In this document: piece by piece, positions 51,041 to 60,995 of the stretch
Numbering within the stretch: position 1 is the first letter of the stretch
Layout: every line of letters starts with the position of its first letter
Source: Clostridiales bacterium
GTDB lineage: Bacteria > Bacillota > Clostridia > Christensenellales > Borkfalkiaceae
Assembly: GCA_015055805.1 (NCBI GenBank)
Contig: SVHN01000002.1
Coordinates: 1-64,000 of the forward strand
Reading direction: 5' to 3'
Length of the DNA stretch: 64,000 nt
The notes under the pieces: generated by a model
What the model saw: only the letters and a program-made list of their open reading frames with translations
Databases searched by the model: none
What the model was told of the DNA's origin: nothing
Translations under genes and position numbers: made by a program

Positions 51041-51970
51041 TCACCCGACGCATAAGGCGCGTCTGTATTTTAGGGTAACCCTATATAAGTATCCCTCATT
51101 AGTCTGAAATTTTTCTACCTGAGAAGATATTATTTCCTTTTCAAAATGTTCGCTCAAAGCAAACAGTTCGGCTTTTTCTTCCTGATCGTCACCGCTCAAT
51201 ACGTACTCTTCGGTTTGATCAACTATTAGCGTAACCGACGCTAAGACGTTGGTTTTTACCGTCTGATCCTTTACAGTCATAAACCCGTCGACAAGTAAGT
51301 CGCCGACCTTTACCGTATCCCCGACTTTTACAACCGCCGTCCCACGATAAACCTTAACGCTTTCCACTTCGCCCGCCGCATCAGATACCATTTGGTAGAC
51401 GTTGCCGTCTAACGCCTTGACCTTTTCTGTGGAAAGAACGAGTTCTATCATAAGACGGTTGCCCTTCTTTTTGCAACTGACGAACGACAGTCTATCGTTA
51501 GATGCGAGTATTCCGTCTTCTAAGCGCATAAGGTCGATATCCGAAAACTTAGAATATTCTTTTACGCCTTTGCTCTCTAAGTACTTATCCACTTCGCGGT
51601 GATAAATCTTGCCCGTTCCCGAATAGCACACGTCAAAGACGATATCGTTTGCAAGGATAGCAACCGCAATAAAAATTGCCGCGCCGATAACGAGCCCGAA
51701 CGAAGACAGTAGCGAAAACAACGGACGAGCGCGCCCTCTTTCGCCTACTTTTTTTATATTATAGCACAATTCTTCGGCGATTGCAAAAAAATTTTGGCTT
51801 AACGAAAACTTTACCGCAAGTCGCATGCGTTTATTTGAATATTTTTTTACGTCGTAAAGGTCTATACCACGTTTTCTGACCGTGTTTATAAACCTGTCAA
51901 GGTTAAGCCCGTTTATCTCGTATATACAGTAAAGTTCTACGTCCGTTCTATACTTTTTATTTTCCCGCAA
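51041..51970 (-). CDS. yqfD: Sporulation protein YqfD
   Basis: Protein of about 309 residues with a TTG start. The N-terminal region NGLNLDRFINTVRKRGIDLYDV is the YqfD signature; one transmembrane helix lies near residue 90-110, and the rest is extracellular with beta structure (VKVGDTVKVGDLLVDGFM). The start at 51970 is preferred (AGGGGA about 10 bases upstream) over TTG at 51991; either way the gene overlaps yqfC. YqfD is made in the mother cell under sigma-E in Bacillus. Confidence 0.85.
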   Translation of the reverse strand: MRENKKYRTDVELYCIYEINGLNLDRFINTVRKRGIDLYDVKKYSNKRMRLAVKFSLSQNFFAIAEELCYNIKKVGERGRARPLFSLLSSFGLVIGAAIFIAVAILANDIVFDVCYSGTGKIYHREVDKYLESKGVKEYSKFSDIDLMRLEDGILASNDRLSFVSCKKKGNRLMIELVLSTEKVKALDGNVYQMVSDAAGEVESVKVYRGTAVVKVGDTVKVGDLLVDGFMTVKDQTVKTNVLASVTLIVDQTEEYVLSGDDQEEKAELFALSEHFEKEIISSQVEKFQTNEGYLYRVTLKYRRALCVG

Positions 51971-52197
51971 ATCACCACGTCCCCTGCGCAATATTTTTTA
52001 ATATACAGTTCTTCACCCTTGATTTTTAGTCCGCCGTGCCTTAAAGATAATTTAATCTCGTCCAAGGAATAGTACGATATCTGACAAACGTTTTCCAGAT
52101 ACACCGCGCCGTCCCCGAAAATCACCGCCCTATATATCGGCTCTTTTATACCTTCTTCGGGTGTAAAACACCTTTTTATGTCGTCAATAAATCCCAT
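51937..52197 (-). CDS. yqfC: Sporulation protein YqfC
   Basis: Protein of 86 residues of the YabP/YqfC family (AVIFGDGAVYLENVCQISYYS, LKIKGEELYIKKY, GKIKSIE). It starts the conserved block leading to recO. Downstream yqfD begins inside its last 12 codons, a strong sign of translational coupling. AAGGT lies shortly before the ATG. Confidence 0.88.
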   Translation of the reverse strand: MGFIDDIKRCFTPEEGIKEPIYRAVIFGDGAVYLENVCQISYYSLDEIKLSLRHGGLKIKGEELYIKKYCAGDVVICGKIKSIERT

Positions 52198-52301
52198 TAT
52201 TTTACCTTTTTATATGTTTAGCCAACTTCTTATATTAATATGTTTATGCGCTCTTTCTTGCAAAAAAAACTTGACGGCTAATTTTATATAGACTTTGGTT
52301 A

Positions 52302-52330
52302 TTGACAAAACCCGACTTTAACTATATACT
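52302..52330 (+). promoter_or_regulatory. Promoter of the 908-residue gene
   Basis: TTGACA at 52302-52307, 17-base spacer, TATACT at 52325-52330, giving a start near 52337 and a leader of about 96 bases. Confidence 0.78.
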
Positions 52331-52361
52331 TTAATCAATAAATCAAATATTCATAACTTTA

Positions 52362-52387
52362 TGTCAACTTTTCATATTGAATTGACA
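52362..52387 (+). promoter_or_regulatory. Inverted repeat in the leader, possible operator
   Basis: TGTCAA at 52362-52367 and TTGACA at 52382-52387, separated by 14 bases, lie about 25-50 bases downstream of the predicted transcription start. The spacing fits a dimeric repressor site, but no regulator gene is nearby. Confidence 0.4.
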
Positions 52388-52432
52388 GATAAAATGTATT
52401 ATCATTGAACTATCGACCGTTAGGAGTTTAGT

Positions 52433-55159
52433 ATGCGATACAGAATAACCGAAGACCCCTTTAAGGATAAACAGCCAAAACAAGAGTTTATAAAAGAACT
52501 CACTCGTCCCGTTCACGAGAAAAAATCGCTCGGTTTTAACAAGCGCGCGGCTAAGGATACCGAACTAAAATTAAGCGCGGTAAACCTTAACTTTACTTTC
52601 CCCGACCCCGAAAACCTTTTGGATACTATATATGACGATTTTAAGTTATTCTTAAAAGTGTTCGAGATTCCCTTATCCCCCGACGGAATAACTATTCTAA
52701 CCGCTTATTCGGCTATCGGAAAAAAGGAAGGATATAAAATAGAAGTTACCGAAAACTCAGTCCGTATTCTTTCAGAAGACACCGAAGGAATAAGGCGCGC
52801 TCTTATTTTTATTGAAGACGAAATGCAAAGAAGAGACGGTGCGTTTTTACAAAAAGGCGTTATCGAAAGATTTCCATTTATAACCACGAGAATTTCACGC
52901 TGTTACTTCACTCCGCCAAGCCACAACGATAATCAAGGCATGGTCAACGAACTTGACAGCGATATAGATTATTATCCTGAAGAATATCTAAATAGACTTA
53001 TGCACGACGGAATAAACGGGCTATGGATAGGTTCTAATTTTAGGGACTTAGTTAAAACGGATATTATCCCCGAACACGGTGAAGGCGCAGAAAAACGAAT
53101 AAAAAAACTTAACGCAACCATAGAAAGATGTAGAAAATACGGCATAAAAATATATCTGTTCGTAATAGAGCCTGCGTCAACCTACCGCAATGACGCGCTT
53201 AAAAATCACCCTGAACTACTAGGCGCAATGGGATACCCCGACGTGTATCTTTTTTGTCCGTCAAATCCTAAATGCGAAGAATATATTAATCAAGCGGTGG
53301 AAAAACTCTTTACCGCCGTACCAAACCTTGCAGGGCTTATAGACATAACCGCAGGCGAAGCGCTGTCTGGTTGTGGGTCGCATAAACTTTTTAGATGCCC
53401 TAAGTGTAAGGAAAAATTCAAAACCCACGGCGCGACGCTTGCCGCTACCGAAAAAATGCTTGCCGACGCCGTTAAAAGGGTTAAGCCCGACGCCGAATTT
53501 ATCAGTTGGACTTACGCGCAAAGGGGTTGGAACGACGACGAACTTATAGACACTTGCGCCCACCGCGATAAAAACGTTATCCATATGCAAAACTTTGAAG
53601 ATATGCTGATCGTCAACCAACTCGGCAAGGAAAGGCTTGCAATGGACTACTGGCTTGCTCAAGTTGGTCCAGGCAAAACAATGAGATTATCGCTTGAAGA
53701 AAACACCAAGCGCAAAATTAAGACTTACGCTAAAATTCAAGCGTGTTCTTCACACGAAATATCTTCCGTGCCGTATATCCCAGTACCCGGAATACTTTAC
53801 GAAAAGTATAAATTTATGCGTGAACACGGTATAAGCGGTGTTCTTCAATGCTGGTATTTGGGCAACTATCCAGGACTTATGAATAAGGCGGCGTGCGAAC
53901 TTTCTTTCGAGCCGTTTATACCCGACAAAAAACAATTTTTAATTCACCTTGCAGGCATATACTGGGGCAAAAACGCAGAGATTGCTGCAAACGCCTTTAT
54001 TGAGCTTGAAAACAGTTATCGAAACTTCCCCGTAAGTTGCTCAGCGCCGTGGTTAGGACCGTTCCACGACTCACCAGTTTGCCCCTTACACCTTAAACCC
54101 GTTGACCTAGTTATGCCGTCAACGTGGATGGTCGTTCAAATGGTCGGCTCGGACCGTATAGGCGACTGTTTGCTTGACGGGCACTCTATTGAAGAGGCGG
54201 CTGAACTTTCTAGGCTTATGACCGAATATTGGAAAAAAGGCGCGAATATCTTTAGCGAGATTGACGATAACGACGGATATGCTCATTTTGAACAGCAAAG
54301 CGTTAGTAAAGCCATTGATGTTTTATTAAGAAGCGCGCATAACGTCATAGAGTTTTATAGGTTAAGACGACTTCTCGGCATAGGAAAGGGCGGAATAGAA
54401 ATCCTTAACCAAATGCAAAAAATCGTCCGCGACGAAATGGATTTAAGTGCCGCGCTCGTTCCGCTGTGCGAAAAAGATTCAAGGCTAGGTTATCACTCGG
54501 AAGCGTTCGGCTACAAATTCTTTAAGGAAAAACTGCTTTGGCGAATAGCAGAACTAAAAAAACTACTAGATACTGAATTTAACGAAGTAAGAGAAAGATT
54601 GAATAATAATCTTCCACCACTAACCTTTTATCTTGGCGAAGAAGACAATGCTAGGGTATGCAAGATTGCAAAAGATAAAGGTTCATCAAAACCGCTATAC
54701 TTTGTGAACGCAGACGGCAGTATCGACCAAAACACTTGCGTTACTGCTTGCGAAAAAGGCGGGGTTATCAATCTTGAATTTACGGCAAAGGACGCTGATG
54801 AAAATATTCGCTTTGATATAATGCCTGAATTTAGAATGTTCCATCTATCTGCACCTTTCTCGTTTTCACGCTTTGGATTATCCTTTCCTGAAAACCCACA
54901 GCAGTCGTTTTTTGGTAAAAGAATTGAAGAGCGAAAACAAGCAATAAAACTCGACTATAAAAAATTAGACGATAGAGTGGTTTTTAACCTTTCTTTAGAT
55001 AAAGCAAAACTCAATATGGACGAAAACGAAGTTTTCCGCTTAGGAATTTCAAGGGTAGACGGCAAGCCGTCCACCATAGGAATAGCCGACAGAGTTTTTG
55101 TACGGCTTGTTCTCGGCAGATTTTCCCCCGATTCTTTCGCATTTTTTATTAACGAATAG
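52433..55159 (+). CDS. Cytoplasmic glycosidase-like protein with GH20/GH67-type N-terminal module
   Basis: Protein of 908 residues without signal peptide. Residues 1-150 resemble the small alpha-beta domain preceding the barrel in GH20, GH67 and GH84 enzymes (IEVTENSVRILSEDTEGIRRAL). A TIM-barrel-like part follows (YLNRLMHDGINGLWIGSNF, GLIDITAGEALSGCGSH with a candidate acid in GEAL). A CPKC pair near residue 322 may bind zinc. The C-terminus has helical and beta parts. Family not assigned. The gene has its own promoter and terminator and stands alone on the plus strand. Confidence 0.55.
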   Translation: MRYRITEDPFKDKQPKQEFIKELTRPVHEKKSLGFNKRAAKDTELKLSAVNLNFTFPDPENLLDTIYDDFKLFLKVFEIPLSPDGITILTAYSAIGKKEGYKIEVTENSVRILSEDTEGIRRALIFIEDEMQRRDGAFLQKGVIERFPFITTRISRCYFTPPSHNDNQGMVNELDSDIDYYPEEYLNRLMHDGINGLWIGSNFRDLVKTDIIPEHGEGAEKRIKKLNATIERCRKYGIKIYLFVIEPASTYRNDALKNHPELLGAMGYPDVYLFCPSNPKCEEYINQAVEKLFTAVPNLAGLIDITAGEALSGCGSHKLFRCPKCKEKFKTHGATLAATEKMLADAVKRVKPDAEFISWTYAQRGWNDDELIDTCAHRDKNVIHMQNFEDMLIVNQLGKERLAMDYWLAQVGPGKTMRLSLEENTKRKIKTYAKIQACSSHEISSVPYIPVPGILYEKYKFMREHGISGVLQCWYLGNYPGLMNKAACELSFEPFIPDKKQFLIHLAGIYWGKNAEIAANAFIELENSYRNFPVSCSAPWLGPFHDSPVCPLHLKPVDLVMPSTWMVVQMVGSDRIGDCLLDGHSIEEAAELSRLMTEYWKKGANIFSEIDDNDGYAHFEQQSVSKAIDVLLRSAHNVIEFYRLRRLLGIGKGGIEILNQMQKIVRDEMDLSAALVPLCEKDSRLGYHSEAFGYKFFKEKLLWRIAELKKLLDTEFNEVRERLNNNLPPLTFYLGEEDNARVCKIAKDKGSSKPLYFVNADGSIDQNTCVTACEKGGVINLEFTAKDADENIRFDIMPEFRMFHLSAPFSFSRFGLSFPENPQQSFFGKRIEERKQAIKLDYKKLDDRVVFNLSLDKAKLNMDENEVFRLGISRVDGKPSTIGIADRVFVRLVLGRFSPDSFAFFINE

Positions 55160-55168
55160 ATTTAAAAA

Positions 55169-55210
55169 CCAACGCCGCCGCTACTTTTTCGTAGCGGCGG
55201 CGTTTTCTTT
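55169..55210 (+). terminator. Terminator after the 908-residue gene
   Basis: AACGCCGCCGCTAC pairs with GTAGCGGCGGCGTT with a six-base loop and a T-rich tail; it is also suitable for the converging aconitase gene. Confidence 0.92.
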
Positions 55211-55225
55211 TGTTTTTGTTTTGTA

Positions 55226-57394
55226 TTAACCTTTATAGTAGTTAATCAAGCAACCTTTAAGTATAATTTGTTTTTCAGCGTCGGTAAGCGCGTCCATTTT
55301 AAGAACGATTTCCCTTGGATTATCGCCGATAACCTTTGCGGTAAACTCTTTTGCGCCGTTTGCTATTTTTTCTTTTACGTTTTCAACGTAAATATATTCG
55401 TCCACTTTAAAGTCGTTTTTATCGAATAAGAAAGGTAGCATACCCCAGTTGATAAGGTTACTTCTATAACGCTTGGTAGCGTACTCTTTTGCAATATTTG
55501 CAACGCCGCCAAGTACTCTTTGGCATGACGCAGCCTGTTCCCTTGCAGAACCGTCACCCGGTTTTACCGAGCAAACGACGCTGCCGTAAGAAGTATTTTC
55601 TTCATTAAGCCCAAGTTCAGTTGGGAACGCGCCGTCACGAACGGCCTTTGCTCTACCAACGTATAAGGGGTCTTTTCTTGAAAGAGCGAACTCTGCAAGC
55701 TTTAAGGGGTTAGAACGGTAAGACGAAGTTTCGCCCGACGGAATAAGTTCGTCGGTCGTAGTTACGGGGTCGTTTAGTACCGAAACAACTTTTAGTAAAA
55801 GGTTGTCTTTTAGCGGTTGCATTTTGGGCCAGTCGGCTATATTCGGGCCGTAAACCAACTCGTTTTTATTGTCTGCGTTGCCTACGCCGTTAAATACTCT
55901 TGCCTTATAAATTTTGTTTTCAAAACGATACTTTCTAATCTTTTCAGAATATTCCATATCCATTGCCGAAGTTATCGCGCCGCCGTTTTTAGCGGTTGCC
56001 GCAATACTTCTTGCGTCCATAAGCGCAACGGCTGAAAGTTGACCGTTTGCAGGCTTACTGCCTTCACGGCTTTCAAAGTTTCTGGTCGTATGTCTTATAG
56101 AAAGTCCGTTGTTTTGCGGTACGTCGCCCGCGCCGAAACACGGTCCGCAGAACGCCGTTTTAATAACCGCGCCGTTATCCATAAGTTTTCCGATATAACC
56201 GCCTTCAACAAGACCTTTATATACCGGCTGGCTGGACGGATAAACGTCTAGGGTAAAGTCGTTGTTATCGATAGCAGTATCGCCCAAAATCTCTGATGCT
56301 GCCGCAATGTTTTCATACATACCGCCTGCGCAGCCTGCAATAACGCCCTGTTCAACGTAAACCTTGCCGTCCTTAATTTTATCGGTAAGTTTGAACGTGC
56401 CTTTGCCTTCGGGCAAAAGTTTTTGTCCTGCCTCTTCCGCCTCTTTTAAGAGTTCGTACGGACGCGACAAGAAGTCTTTAATAGTGTAAGCGTTAGACGG
56501 GTGGAAAGGTAGAGCAATCATAGGCTCTACTTTTGATAGGTCAATGACAATTCCTCTGTCGTAGTACGCGCCGTTATCGGGCGACATCTCTTTATACGCG
56601 CTAACTCTGCCGTGTTGTTCGTAATATTTTTTGGTTTTCTCGTCGGTTACCCAAACCGAAGACAAACAAGTAGTTTCGGTAGTCATAACGTCGATACCGT
56701 TTCTAAAATCCATAGAGAGCGTCTTTACGCCGTTACCGATAAATTCTAAAACCCTGTTCTTAACGAATCCGTTCTTAAAGGTTGCCTTAACGAGTGCAAG
56801 CGCAACGTCGTGCGGACCAACGCCTTTTCTTAATCTACCTTTAAGGTATACTGCAACTACTTCGGGCATATCCACGTCGTAAGTTCTGTTTAAGAGTTGC
56901 TTAACTAATTCAGGACCGCCTTCACCTACCGCGAGCGTGCCGAGCGCGCCGTAACGGGTGTGTGAGTCCGAGCCTAAAATCATGCCGCCGCAGAACGCGC
57001 GCATTTCACGCATATACTGGTGGATAACGGCAAGGTGTGGCGGAACGAACGCGCCGCCGTATTTTTTTGCTGCCGAAAGACCGAAAACGTGGTCGTCTTC
57101 GTTTATAGTACCGCCGACTGCGCACAAAGAGTTGTGGCAGTTGGTAAGTGTGTACGGTATAGGAAATTTATCAAGACCGCTTGCCTTTGCAGTTTGGATT
57201 ATTCCGACGTAGGTTATGTCGTGAGAAGTAATCTCGTCAAACTTAACGTTAAGTTTTTTATCGTTACCCGAAAGGTTGTGCGCCGATAAAATCTTATACG
57301 CAAGAGTGCCTTTCGCCGCTTGCTCGTCTTTTGATTTTGCGCGGACTAGTTTGCCGTCCTTAAAAAATACGCCTTTTTCAATAAGTTTAATCAT
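55226..57394 (-). CDS. Aconitase-family hydratase
   Basis: Protein of 722 residues. It shows the aconitase [4Fe-4S] ligand regions: [24 protein letters not shown] and [12 protein letters not shown]. The substrate loops [20 protein letters not shown] and the C-terminal swivel domain with [11 protein letters not shown] are also present. It belongs to the divergent branch annotated as hydratase/YbhJ-like rather than classic AcnA, so citrate as substrate is likely but not proven. With icd it would make 2-oxoglutarate from citrate. Confidence 0.88.
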   Translation of the reverse strand: MIKLIEKGVFFKDGKLVRAKSKDEQAAKGTLAYKILSAHNLSGNDKKLNVKFDEITSHDITYVGIIQTAKASGLDKFPIPYTLTNCHNSLCAVGGTINEDDHVFGLSAAKKYGGAFVPPHLAVIHQYMREMRAFCGGMILGSDSHTRYGALGTLAVGEGGPELVKQLLNRTYDVDMPEVVAVYLKGRLRKGVGPHDVALALVKATFKNGFVKNRVLEFIGNGVKTLSMDFRNGIDVMTTETTCLSSVWVTDEKTKKYYEQHGRVSAYKEMSPDNGAYYDRGIVIDLSKVEPMIALPFHPSNAYTIKDFLSRPYELLKEAEEAGQKLLPEGKGTFKLTDKIKDGKVYVEQGVIAGCAGGMYENIAAASEILGDTAIDNNDFTLDVYPSSQPVYKGLVEGGYIGKLMDNGAVIKTAFCGPCFGAGDVPQNNGLSIRHTTRNFESREGSKPANGQLSAVALMDARSIAATAKNGGAITSAMDMEYSEKIRKYRFENKIYKARVFNGVGNADNKNELVYGPNIADWPKMQPLKDNLLLKVVSVLNDPVTTTDELIPSGETSSYRSNPLKLAEFALSRKDPLYVGRAKAVRDGAFPTELGLNEENTSYGSVVCSVKPGDGSAREQAASCQRVLGGVANIAKEYATKRYRSNLINWGMLPFLFDKNDFKVDEYIYVENVKEKIANGAKEFTAKVIGDNPREIVLKMDALTDAEKQIILKGCLINYYKG

Positions 57395-57516
57395 AGGTAT
57401 CTCCGTAAATTTTGTGTACGGTTATTATACAATATACTTTAAATTTTGTAAAGCGTATAAAAGGGGGTGTTTATGGCAAAAAAACTTATCGGGGCTTTGC
57501 TTTTTTATTAAAGACC

Positions 57517-57545
57517 TTGCTTTTTCGCGCGTTTTATAATACAAT
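57517..57545 (+). promoter_or_regulatory. Promoter of the PH-domain gene
   Basis: TTGCTT at 57517-57522, 17-base spacer, TACAAT at 57540-57545. Transcription would begin only about 12 bases before the start codon. Confidence 0.6.
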
Positions 57546-57563
57546 ATAGTATAAGGTGGAATT

Positions 57564-58022
57564 ATGAAAACTTTTAGATATATTCATTCTGTCGCCGTTT
57601 ACGTTATGTTATCGGTTATTCTAATCCTATCGGGCGTTGGCGTATACTTTAACGTTTACAGCGCGTTTAACTGTGACGGCGTTATCCCAAAAATTATTTC
57701 TTACTGTGTTCTAGCGGCGATTTGCTTAATTCTTATCGCTGCCGTTGGTAGCGTTATTATTAAAAGTCAGTACGTTATTAAAGACGGAAAACTTTGCCTT
57801 TATTTCGGTGTGGTTTCGGTAAAGACGGATATCAACGATATGGTATCTATCACTCTAATAAAGAAAAGCAACCGCTTGGTCGCAGAGTTTACGGGGTCAA
57901 GATTTTCCGCCGTCGTTATTGCGCCGCAATACTTCGACGAGTTTATTTGCTCAGTAAGGGAAGTCAAGGCTGATATTATATACAACGTTGATTCTTCGGG
58001 AACGGAAGAACCAGAAGAATAA
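57564..58022 (+). CDS. Membrane protein with PH-like domain (YyaB-type)
   Basis: Protein of 152 residues. Two transmembrane helices (about 12-35 and 46-68) are followed by a beta-rich region (YVIKDGKLCLYFGVVSVKTDINDMVSI) resembling bacterial PH domains of the bPH_4/YyaB type, and an acidic tail. AAGGTGG precedes the ATG. Monocistronic. Function unknown. Confidence 0.7.
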   Translation: MKTFRYIHSVAVYVMLSVILILSGVGVYFNVYSAFNCDGVIPKIISYCVLAAICLILIAAVGSVIIKSQYVIKDGKLCLYFGVVSVKTDINDMVSITLIKKSNRLVAEFTGSRFSAVVIAPQYFDEFICSVREVKADIIYNVDSSGTEEPEE

Positions 58023-58071
58023 AAAAATTCTTTTACCTGTATAAAAAAATTAAAAACCCTATAAAATATCC

Positions 58072-58101
58072 TTGACAAGTGCTATTTTTAGGGTGTACAC
58101 T
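58072..58101 (+). promoter_or_regulatory. Promoter of mgtE
   Basis: TTGACA at 58072-58077, 18-base spacer, TACACT at 58096-58101, just upstream of the M-box. Confidence 0.72.
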
Positions 58102-58116
58102 AAGTTTAGAAATTAT

Positions 58117-58260
58117 AAGTCCGGTAGGTAAGGCTACCATAGGGATACGGACTGCTACCGCGAAATGGTGGAGACACTATTAGTTGGTGAACAGACCACG
58201 TCGAATCAAGGCGTGATTTAATGCAGTTTCACAGCCCTACGGTGCTAAAGCCAGTATGGT
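58117..58260 (+). promoter_or_regulatory. M-box (ykoK) magnesium riboswitch
   Basis: The conserved M-box strings appear in order: GGTAGGTAAGGCTACC, GGATACGGACTGCTACC, AAATGGTGGAGAC, GGTGAACAGACCACGTCGAA, ATTTAATGCAGTTTCACAGCC and GTGCTAAAGCC. It lies between the promoter and the terminator at 58296-58330, so high Mg2+ would end transcription before mgtE. Confidence 0.95.
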
Positions 58261-58295
58261 TATACGCAAAAGGTTTTTGCGTTTTATTCGGTTTA

Positions 58296-58330
58296 AAACC
58301 CACCGCTTATTTTCGGTGGGCTTTTTTATT
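58296..58330 (+). terminator. M-box terminator
   Basis: CCCACCG pairs with CGGTGGG around an 8-base loop, followed by a T-run. It ends about 10 bases before the mgtE ribosome binding site. Confidence 0.88.
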
Positions 58331-58351
58331 TGTTATCAAGGAGGTACGGCT

Positions 58352-59725
58352 ATGACTGAAGAATTAGAAATAACTTTTGAAAAACTTAGTTTTTGCTTTG
58401 AAACACGGAAGTTTGCCGATCTCCGAATTTTGCTCCTTGATATGGAGCCTTTCGATATCGCTAGTTTTATGGAAAATAACCTTGACGAAAAAGAACAGAT
58501 AATGTTCTTCCGTCTACTTCCCAAAGAACTTGCCAGCGACGTTTTCGTCGAGTTTGATTCAGATACACAAGAGCGACTTATAAAGGCGTTCACCGATAAG
58601 GAACTTAAAGCGGTTGTAGACGATATGTTCCTTGACGATACGGTTGACATCATTGAAGAAATGCCTGCTAACGTTGTCAAGAGAATACTTAAAAACTCCG
58701 ACCCCGAAAACCGCAAACAAATAAACGAACTTCTTGAATACCCCGACGACTCGGCAGGTTCGCTTATGACAACCGAGTATATCTCGTTTGCCGCAAGCAC
58801 GACTGTTGAGGCGGCGTTCGATAAGATTAAAAAAATCGGTATCAATAAGGAAACCATTTATACTTGTTACGTTACCGACAGAAAGAAAAAACTTATCGGC
58901 GTAGTGACGGTAAAAGATATGTTGCTTGCCGAAAAGAACGAACTTATCGCGCACATTATGGACACTAACGTTATCACCGTCGAAACGCTAGACGATAGAG
59001 AAAACGTTGCCCTAAAATTCACTAACTACGGTTTTCTTGCCCTACCGGTTATTGATAAAGAAGGGTGCTTGGTCGGTATCGTTACCGTTGACGACGCTGT
59101 TGAAGTTATTCAGGAAGAAGCCACCGAAGATATCCAAATGATGGCAGGTGTCATTGCAGACGAAACGCCTTATCTTAAACAGTCTATTTGGAACATTTGG
59201 AAATCACGCGTGCCGTGGCTACTATTGCTTATGATATCCGCAACGTTCACGAGTATGATACTTTCTAACTACGAAACCAGCCTTGCGGCAATCACGGGCG
59301 GCGCAGTATTATACGCGTTCGTTCCTATGCTCATGGGCACGGCAGGTAACGCAGGCAACCAAACGTCGGTCACCGTTATCCGCGCCGTTGCGCTTGGCGA
59401 CGTCAAGTTTAAGGATATTTTCAAGGTAATTTTGAAAGAACTCTTAGCGGCGTTACTACTTGGACTTACCGTATCGGTAGTGTGCTTTTTAAAACTTATG
59501 TTTATAGACAATCTTTATAACGAAATCTCGGTGCGTGTCGCGCTGATAGTTTCTTCGGTTATGTGGCTATCAATCGTTATGGCAAAACTTGTCGGGTGCA
59601 TACTCCCCCTTATCGCAAAAAAATGCAAACTCGACCCAGCCGTCGTTGCAAGCCCGTTCATGACCACTATCGTAGACGTATTATCGCTTATAATTTACTG
59701 CTCGGTCGCAATCGCCGTGTTGTAA
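58352..59725 (+). CDS. mgtE: Magnesium transporter MgtE
   Basis: Protein of 457 residues: N-terminal helical domain (about 1-125), two CBS domains (about 130-250; EEATEDIQMMAGV follows) and five transmembrane helices with the ion-pore motif PMLMGTAGNAGNQTSVTVIRA. MgtE is a Mg2+-gated Mg2+ channel. The start at 58352 follows AAGGAGGT; a longer frame beginning at 58256 would overlap the riboswitch and lacks such a site. Confidence 0.97.
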   Translation: MTEELEITFEKLSFCFETRKFADLRILLLDMEPFDIASFMENNLDEKEQIMFFRLLPKELASDVFVEFDSDTQERLIKAFTDKELKAVVDDMFLDDTVDIIEEMPANVVKRILKNSDPENRKQINELLEYPDDSAGSLMTTEYISFAASTTVEAAFDKIKKIGINKETIYTCYVTDRKKKLIGVVTVKDMLLAEKNELIAHIMDTNVITVETLDDRENVALKFTNYGFLALPVIDKEGCLVGIVTVDDAVEVIQEEATEDIQMMAGVIADETPYLKQSIWNIWKSRVPWLLLLMISATFTSMILSNYETSLAAITGGAVLYAFVPMLMGTAGNAGNQTSVTVIRAVALGDVKFKDIFKVILKELLAALLLGLTVSVVCFLKLMFIDNLYNEISVRVALIVSSVMWLSIVMAKLVGCILPLIAKKCKLDPAVVASPFMTTIVDVLSLIIYCSVAIAVL

Positions 59726-59745
59726 AAAATATTAATCTGCAAAAT

Positions 59746-59786
59746 GCACGGTGCTAGGCAAATTTGCTTAGCACCGTATTAATTTT
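59746..59786. terminator. Bidirectional terminator after mgtE
   Basis: ACGGTGCTAGGCAAA pairs with TTTGCTTAGCACCGT, flanked by A- and T-rich runs, between converging genes. Confidence 0.88.
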
Positions 59787-59792
59787 ATTTAG

Positions 59793-60971
59793 TTATTTTT
59801 GCCACAAAAGAATCCTGTCACTATAATTTATAAAATTCTTACTGCTGTAAAACTCTTTGTGCGCATCACTCATATCAATGACGTTATTTGAAACGTAATA
59901 AGTGTTCTTATTGAAGTTGTCTACCACTTCAAAGCCCTTAAATCTTCCGTCGCCAGCTTCCCAAGCAAACTGCCCGTAGGGCGAAAAGTATTTTTTACAA
60001 TTCAACGCGCTCGCCACTCTATACGGGTTTTCTTCGGTATATTTTACCGCTGATTTGCTAGTTTCCATAATGTTGTCCGACCAAATAAATCTATAATACT
60101 CGTCGTTCTCTATATATCCGTATTCCACTCTTGGATAACCGCTACTGTATTCAATTATAAAATACTCTGGCTCTCCGTCAAAGGAATATAAAAAACTAAA
60201 ATATTCTATTTCCCTGTTTCGCTTTTGTACTTCCGCGCGTATTCTTAGTTCATGTTCTTCTAGCGTATATATCGTGGAAAATTCGGGTTTTATGTATCCG
60301 CTTTTATAATCCCCCGTAAATTCTTCAATCCGCCCATCACTTACAAACCTATTCATTTTTAATTCTTCTATTTTTTCTGCGGATAGTTCAAACAAGTTTT
60401 GATTAAATCGTTTTGTTTTTTTATCGTAGTCTGGGCTTGTATCATATCCTGTTATTTTACCGTCAGCATTTTCCCAAGCAAAAATACCTGCGGTACTGTA
60501 ATATGTTCTATCCGCATAATATTTCTTTTTATCTAGAACACCATTTAAACTATAAGGATTTTCACCATCAACAACTTTTACAACACCTTTATCTCTACAA
60601 TAAATTTTCATTAAATAGTATTTATCATTTTCAATAACACCAAAAGAATAATAAACGGGAATATCTTTTCCGTCTTCGCCCACCCTATAATGTTGTATTA
60701 AAAAATATTCGGGCGCGTTATCAAATGAATAAACGATATAAACTTCGGCTTTAGTCCTTCCATTATTGTTACGCTCTTCAATATCTTTTATTCTCGCCAA
60801 ATGTTCTTCTTCGGTCAACTTGCTTGAATACACGCTGCGTTCGTAGCCACTTGGAATGCTCTTTTTTCCATATTGAATTGCCACTATAGTTTCCCCGATT
60901 AAAGTTACTAGTATGGGAATTAATAACAAACCAACTAAAATTGCTGATGTAATTATAATCTTTCTTTTCAC
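59793..60971 (-). CDS. Membrane-anchored protein with two copies of an unknown domain
   Basis: Protein of 392 residues with a GTG start after AGGGGGG. One N-terminal transmembrane anchor (about 5-32) places the rest outside. Two copies of a roughly 150-residue domain follow: about 50-205 (EEHLARI, VYSFDNAPEYFLIQHY, GVIENDKYYL, AGIFAWE) and about 228-378 (EEHELRI, LYSFDGEPEYFIIEY, GYIENDEYYR, YGQFAWE). The lipoprotein encoded just upstream has one copy. I do not recognise the domain. Last gene of the protease operon; an accessory or inhibitor role is conceivable but unproven. Confidence 0.7.
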   Translation of the reverse strand: MKRKIIITSAILVGLLLIPILVTLIGETIVAIQYGKKSIPSGYERSVYSSKLTEEEHLARIKDIEERNNNGRTKAEVYIVYSFDNAPEYFLIQHYRVGEDGKDIPVYYSFGVIENDKYYLMKIYCRDKGVVKVVDGENPYSLNGVLDKKKYYADRTYYSTAGIFAWENADGKITGYDTSPDYDKKTKRFNQNLFELSAEKIEELKMNRFVSDGRIEEFTGDYKSGYIKPEFSTIYTLEEHELRIRAEVQKRNREIEYFSFLYSFDGEPEYFIIEYSSGYPRVEYGYIENDEYYRFIWSDNIMETSKSAVKYTEENPYRVASALNCKKYFSPYGQFAWEAGDGRFKGFEVVDNFNKNTYYVSNNVIDMSDAHKEFYSSKNFINYSDRILLWQK

Positions 60972-60995
60972 TAATTTACCCCCCTAATATTCGAG

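Noticed and set aside
53261-53935. Minus-strand frames inside the 908-residue gene
   Set aside because: Antisense shadows without initiation signals.
57471-57510. Twelve-codon reading frame beginning MAKKLIG
   Set aside because: Too short, no ribosome binding site at proper distance and no conserved feature.
58256-58351. Longer N-terminus for mgtE
   Set aside because: The extension overlaps the M-box and its terminator; AAGGAGGT points to the ATG at 58352.
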